Of a stretch of 8,342 nt of DNA, positions 4,898-8,342 are shown in pieces. The translations under genes were made by a program, and so were the position numbers. Below the pieces are notes generated by a model. It was not told where the DNA came from, did no database searches, and saw only the letters and a list, made by a program, of their open reading frames with translations. Within the stretch, counting starts at the first letter, position 1; each line of letters opens with the position of its first letter. The DNA is from Actinomycetota bacterium (GTDB lineage Bacteria; Actinomycetota; Humimicrobiia; Humimicrobiales; Humimicrobiaceae), in the NCBI GenBank assembly GCA_023475715.1, contig JAMCVO010000681.1:1-8342 (forward strand), written 5' to 3'.

Positions 4898-6094
4898 ATG
4901 AAAGAAAATATATATTCCAGGGAATTTACAAACGAACTTGAAATTATGCCTGGACCTGGAATTAAAAATAAAAAAGAAGATTATCCTGAATGGAGGGTGC
5001 CTTCCGGATGCGCTATTTTTGGTATAGCTAACGAAAGCGGCATTTCATTCAGCGGCGCTGCTGTAATTGAGGGTATAACAATGATGCATGACCGTTCAAA
5101 TGGTCTTGGCGGTGGATTTGCAGCTTATGGAATTTATCCTGATTATGCTGATGACTGGGCGTTTCATATAATCTATGATGATATTTCTGCCAGGAAAGAG
5201 ACAGAAGATATCCTGAAATCTTTTTTTAAAGTTTTACTTGCCGAGGAAATGCCAACAAAAAAAATACCTTCGGTTAAGAATCCGCCAATAATATTCAGGT
5301 ATTTTCTCAAATATAAAAATATGGCTATGACAATGGAAAAAAGTAATCTGGCAGCTTCCGAAGAACTGGCAGCTGCTGAAGAAAACGCTATTACCGAACT
5401 TGTCATGAAAATTAACAGCCTGGTGAAAGGAGCCTATATAATTTCAAGCGGCAGAAACATGGGAATATTCAAAGGGGTAGGATTTCCTGAAGATATTGGT
5501 GAGTTTTTTAAGATTGAAGATTATAAAGGCTATATATGGACTTCCCATGGAAGGTTTCCCACTAATAGCGTAGGCTGGTGGGGTGGAGCTCATCCTTTCG
5601 GGATCCTGAACTGGTCTGTAGTTCATAATGGAGAAATTTCTTCATATGGGAGAAACCAGAGATTTGTAGGAAGCTTTGGATATAAATGTACACTTTCAAC
5701 TGACACTGAAGTTATAGCATATCTTTTTGATTTGCTTGCCAGAAAGAGAGGGATTAACCTCGATCTGATCCATATGATTTTATCAGCTCCTTTGTGGGAG
5801 CAGATAGAGCGTATGCCTGAGGAGGAAAAGGAGCTGGCAAAAGCTTTAAGAATATTGTATGGAGGAGCTTTGATAAACGGACCCTTCAGCATAATTGTGG
5901 GACATAATGACTTTATGTTTGCATTAAACGACAGAATCAAGTTGAGGCCTATGGTTGCCGCAAGAAAAGACGATTTACTTTTAGTTTCAAGTGAGGAATC
6001 TGCGATAAGGAAAGTTTGCCCGTTACCTGATATTTTGTGGCACCCGGAAGGCGGAGTCCCTGTTATTGGAAGAATTAATAGGAAGGCTGCTTAA
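4898..6094 (+). CDS. Class II glutamine amidotransferase subunit of glutamate synthase
   Basis: This 398-residue Ntn-hydrolase-type glutaminase releases ammonia from glutamine for the partner synthase. Conserved elements are SGCAIFG (nucleophile Cys38), the MHDRSNGLGGGFAAYG segment, TSHGRFPTN (Arg219), AHPFG, VVHNGE (oxyanion-hole Asn244-Gly245) and STDTEV (Asp269). The reactive Cys must become N-terminal, so residues 1-37 look like a propeptide, longer than in proteins beginning MCGIFG. ATG 4898 is chosen because GGGAG (4883-4887) precedes it by 10 bases. An in-frame GTG at 4853 lies in the terminator loop and would translate the hairpin. The stop overlaps the next ATG by one base (TAATG), so the two subunits are probably translationally coupled. 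Its place in the glutamate synthase set is supported by the downstream gene. Confidence 0.88.
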   Translation: MKENIYSREFTNELEIMPGPGIKNKKEDYPEWRVPSGCAIFGIANESGISFSGAAVIEGITMMHDRSNGLGGGFAAYGIYPDYADDWAFHIIYDDISARKETEDILKSFFKVLLAEEMPTKKIPSVKNPPIIFRYFLKYKNMAMTMEKSNLAASEELAAAEENAITELVMKINSLVKGAYIISSGRNMGIFKGVGFPEDIGEFFKIEDYKGYIWTSHGRFPTNSVGWWGGAHPFGILNWSVVHNGEISSYGRNQRFVGSFGYKCTLSTDTEVIAYLFDLLARKRGINLDLIHMILSAPLWEQIERMPEEEKELAKALRILYGGALINGPFSIIVGHNDFMFALNDRIKLRPMVAARKDDLLLVSSEESAIRKVCPLPDILWHPEGGVPVIGRINRKAA

Positions 6095-7614
6095 TGGCAT
6101 TAAAATTAAATCAGTCAGAATTTGAGATCCAGAGAGACTTGCAAAAATGCATTGCATGTGAAGTATGCGTTGGTCAGTGCTCAAATGATGTACATGAATA
6201 TGACAAGGATGATGCTGCCGTATACAGCGAAAGCATAAACTGCGTTGGATGCCACAGATGTGAAACCCTTTGTCCGACCGGAGCAATTAAAATTAAAAAA
6301 AGAGATGCTGAATTCAGGGAAAATTTCAACTGGACTGCGAACCATTTAAAGAACATATATAAGCAGGCTGAAGCAGGTGGGGTAATCCTTACTGCTATGG
6401 GTTCAGACAAGCCTCATACAGTATACTGGGATCACATTCTTCTGAATGCAGCTCAGGTAACAAATCCATCCATTGATCCGCTGCGGGAGCCGATGGAAAT
6501 AAAGACTTTTGTCGGGACAAAGCCATCACGGATTGAAATAGAAAAGAGCGGACCTAAATTCAAGCTTATGAAAAAACTTCCACCGCTGCTTGAGCTTTCA
6601 ACCCCGATCATGTTTTCTGCAATGTCTTATGGATCAATCAGCTTTAACGCATGCAATTCTCTGGCAGCAGCAGCTTCCTCTTTTGGTACTTACTATAATA
6701 CAGGCGAGGGGGGCTTACACAGGGACCTCTACAGGTATGCCGGCAATACAATTGTACAGGTTGCTTCGGGAAGATTTGGTGTGGATAAGGATTATTTGAA
6801 TAAGGCTGCAGCAATTGAAATAAAGATTGGCCAGGGTGCAAAACCTGGAATAGGCGGCCATCTTCCCGGCGAGAAAGTTACGGATGATGTTTCCAGAACC
6901 AGAATGATCCCTGAGGGCACAGACGCAATATCACCTGCACCGCACCACGATATTTATTCAATAGAAGACCTGTCGCAGCTGATCTATGCCTTAAAAGAAG
7001 CTACGGATTACAGCAAACCTGTCGGTGTTAAGGTTTCTGCCGTACATAATATAGCCCCTATAGCCAGCGGTATTGTAAGGGCAGGCGCAGATTTTATTTC
7101 AATTGATGGCTTCAGAGGAGGCACGGGCGCTGCACCCCAGGTTATAAGGGATAATGTTGGAATTCCAATTGAACTTGCTCTGGCAGCGGTAGATACGAGA
7201 CTGAGGGAAGAAGGCATCAGGCATAAAGCTTCAATAATTGTTGGCGGAAGTATAAGGTCAAGCTCTGATGTAATAAAAGCTATTGCTCTCGGTGCCGATG
7301 CAGTATATATTGCAACAGCTGCTCTTATCGCAATGGGCTGTCACCTGTGCCAAAAATGCTATACGGGAAAATGCAACTGGGGTATTGCAACGCAGGATCC
7401 TTACCTGACCAAAAGATTAAATCCGGAAATTGGAACCAGACGTCTTATCGGACTGTTAAGAGCCTGGTCGTTGGAAGTAAAAGAAATGCTTGGCGGAGCC
7501 GGTATTAATGCTGTTGAAAGTTTAAGAGGCAACAGGGAACATTTAAGAGGAATCAGCCTTACAAACAGGGAGCTTGAAATTCTCGGGATCAAGCATGCGG
7601 GGGAAGCCTGGTAA
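6094..7614 (+). CDS. Glutamate synthase central (FMN/Fe-S) subunit with N-terminal ferredoxin domain
   Basis: This 506-residue protein condenses ammonia with 2-oxoglutarate and reduces the product to glutamate on FMN. Residues 19-60 hold two [4Fe-4S] motifs (C19-x2-C22-x2-C25-x3-C29 and C50-x2-C53-x2-C56-x3-C60). The TIM-barrel synthase domain (about 165-450) contains FSAMSYGSIS, NTGEGGLHRD, GQGAKPGIGGHLPG, ISIDGFRGGTGAAP and VGGSIRSSSDV. The [3Fe-4S] site fits Cys416, Cys422 and Cys427 (C-x5-C-x4-C before GIATQ), with an extra Cys419. There is no glutaminase or GXGXG domain, as expected for the split 'archaeal-type' enzyme. GGAAGG at 6081-6086 serves ATG 6094, which overlaps the previous stop. 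The GXGXG subunit is expected further downstream, outside the window. Confidence 0.94.
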   Translation: MALKLNQSEFEIQRDLQKCIACEVCVGQCSNDVHEYDKDDAAVYSESINCVGCHRCETLCPTGAIKIKKRDAEFRENFNWTANHLKNIYKQAEAGGVILTAMGSDKPHTVYWDHILLNAAQVTNPSIDPLREPMEIKTFVGTKPSRIEIEKSGPKFKLMKKLPPLLELSTPIMFSAMSYGSISFNACNSLAAAASSFGTYYNTGEGGLHRDLYRYAGNTIVQVASGRFGVDKDYLNKAAAIEIKIGQGAKPGIGGHLPGEKVTDDVSRTRMIPEGTDAISPAPHHDIYSIEDLSQLIYALKEATDYSKPVGVKVSAVHNIAPIASGIVRAGADFISIDGFRGGTGAAPQVIRDNVGIPIELALAAVDTRLREEGIRHKASIIVGGSIRSSSDVIKAIALGADAVYIATAALIAMGCHLCQKCYTGKCNWGIATQDPYLTKRLNPEIGTRRLIGLLRAWSLEVKEMLGGAGINAVESLRGNREHLRGISLTNRELEILGIKHAGEAW

Positions 7615-7652
7615 GTTAAATCAATTTTTATATTATTATTGAAAATTTATTT

Positions 7653-8102
7653 ATGAAAAAAATATATATAAAAGAAGAATTTTGTATAGGATGCAGGTTA
7701 TGTGAAATCTATTGCCAGGTGAAGCATTCTAAAAGTAAAAAAATAATAAAGGCTTTTAAGAAGGAACAGCCTGACATAATCTCCAGGGTCCTGGTTGAAG
7801 AGATTGGTCACAACTCTTTTGCAATACAGTGCCGTCACTGCGCAGATGCTCCATGTGTTGAAGCATGTATTTCGGGAGCAATGCTGAAAAATGACAACAC
7901 AGGTGTTGTCACATGCAGTGAGGACAAGTGTGTCGGATGCTGGAGCTGTATAATGGTCTGTCCATACGGTGTCATAAAAAGAGATTATTCTGCGGGCAAA
8001 GTTGCATCCAAATGTGATTTATGTGTTGATGAAGATATTCCGGTTTGTGTAAAAAATTGTCCTAACGAAGCTTTGAAATTTTTTGATACAGGAGAAAAAT
8101 GA
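7653..8102 (+). CDS. Four-cluster ferredoxin-like electron-transfer subunit (HycB/CooF-type)
   Basis: This 149-residue protein has sixteen cysteines in four [4Fe-4S] sets: C11/C14/C17/C21, C60/C63/C68/C72, C93/C96/C99/C103 and C121/C124/C132/C136. The order of spacings (x2-x2-x3, x2-x4-x3, x2-x2-x3, x2-x7-x3) is that of the polyferredoxin subunits of DMSO-reductase, formate-hydrogenlyase and CO-dehydrogenase (CooF) systems. It has no Tat or Sec signal, so it is cytoplasmic. It lies 38 bp after the synthase gene and before an FAD oxidoreductase gene, so it probably relays electrons from NAD(P)H or ferredoxin to the synthase. No Shine-Dalgarno is evident before ATG 7653. The last residues DTGEK and the stop codon lie in the first unit of a tandem repeat. 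Confidence 0.9.
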   Translation: MKKIYIKEEFCIGCRLCEIYCQVKHSKSKKIIKAFKKEQPDIISRVLVEEIGHNSFAIQCRHCADAPCVEACISGAMLKNDNTGVVTCSEDKCVGCWSCIMVCPYGVIKRDYSAGKVASKCDLCVDEDIPVCVKNCPNEALKFFDTGEK

Positions 8103-8132
8103 TACGTGTGAAAAATGATACAGGTGAAAAAT
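8085..8132 (+). repeat. Three tandem 16-bp repeats across a gene junction
   Basis: The units are GATACAGGAGAAAAAT (8085-8100), GATACGTGTGAAAAAT (8101-8116) and GATACAGGTGAAAAAT (8117-8132). The first carries the stop of the ferredoxin gene. The third carries a ribosome-site-like AGGTGA and the start of the oxidoreductase ATG. Each unit ends in an ATG, which suggests that a single ATGA-type stop/start junction was expanded by duplication. Confidence 0.9.
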
Positions 8133-8342
8133 GAAAGATAAAACAACTGATTATTTAATTATAGGAAACTCTGCAGCCGGTTTGTCCGCTGCTACAAGTA
8201 TAAGAAAAAATGATAAGAAAGGTACTGTTTCAATAATATCATCTGAAGAATATATTAATTATTCAAAACCACTTATCACATATTACCTTGCAGGCAAAGT
8301 GAGTCTGGAAAAGATTTATTTCAAGAGCGAAAGCTTTTATAA
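8131..8342 (+). CDS. FAD-dependent pyridine nucleotide oxidoreductase, N-terminal part
   Basis: The first 70 residues are present and the frame runs off the window. TDYLIIGNSAAGLSAATSIR is the beta-strand, glycine-rich loop and helix of an FAD-binding Rossmann fold (GNSAAG in place of GxGxxG, common in NADH oxidase/nitrite reductase-type flavoproteins). It is followed by SIISSEEYINYSKPLITYYLAGK, a segment typical of this group. It would oxidise NAD(P)H and pass electrons to the adjacent polyferredoxin and so to the glutamate synthase. AGGTGA (8122-8127) lies just upstream of ATG 8131. Earlier ATGs at 8099 and 8115, created by the tandem repeat, are out of frame and give only very short peptides. 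Substrate specificity cannot be judged from this fragment. Confidence 0.85.
   Translation, partial: MKDKTTDYLIIGNSAAGLSAATSIRKNDKKGTVSIISSEEYINYSKPLITYYLAGKVSLEKIYFKSESFY

Noticed and set aside
6590..6799. Overlapping plus-strand frame inside the glutamate synthase gene
   Set aside because: It is a shadow of the strongly conserved synthase domain in another frame and has no recognisable motif.
1..8342. CRISPR array, rRNA or classical DDE insertion sequence
   Set aside because: No regularly spaced repeats, rRNA signatures or DDE transposase motifs were seen.

Overview
The window looks like an AT-rich, anaerobic bacterial chromosome segment. It has sigma-70 promoters, Shine-Dalgarno sites, a bacterial tRNA with encoded CCA, and genes for a ferredoxin-rich glutamate synthase. 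The phylum cannot be fixed from the sequence. GAF-ANTAR regulators and three-part 'archaeal-type' glutamate synthase operons both occur in several anaerobic lineages.

Region 1 (1-2594) is accessory DNA. An XRE repressor gene (minus strand) and a large serine recombinase gene (plus strand) diverge from a short promoter region. A perfect 18-bp palindrome there overlaps the recombinase -35 box, so the repressor probably controls both genes. This pair is bracketed by a 99-bp perfect inverted repeat (9-107 and 1792-1890) inside about 158 bp of wider homology. The right copy is the 3' end of the recombinase gene. The left copy is a headless recombinase tail whose ATG overlaps the stop codon of the repressor gene. 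Just beyond the right repeat, the minus strand carries what looks like the T-arm and acceptor end of a tRNA. The recombinase is followed by a Panacea-domain (DUF4065) reading frame that appears to have lost its 5' end.

Region 2 (2595-4583) holds tRNA-Glu(CTC) on the minus strand. Its promoter lies back to back with that of a GAF-ANTAR RNA-binding antiterminator gene. That gene is followed after 20 bp by a class II fructose-bisphosphate aldolase gene with a TTG start, probably in the same operon.

Region 3 (4584-8342) is a glutamate synthase operon. Upstream are near-repeated elements, a strong TTGACA/TGCTATTAT promoter, and a leader of about 100 nt. The leader holds two near-identical hexaloop hairpins; the second shares its 3' arm with a strong intrinsic terminator. 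This is the architecture used by ANTAR antiterminators. The genes follow in order: class II glutamine amidotransferase, FMN/Fe-S glutamate synthase central subunit, a four-cluster ferredoxin, and the start of an FAD-dependent oxidoreductase that runs off the window.

The main proposal is that the GAF-ANTAR protein, or a paralogue, controls read-through into the glutamate synthase operon. This would link a soluble GAF sensor encoded next to a glycolytic aldolase to ammonia assimilation. It is an inference from motif architecture and proximity, not a demonstrated interaction.
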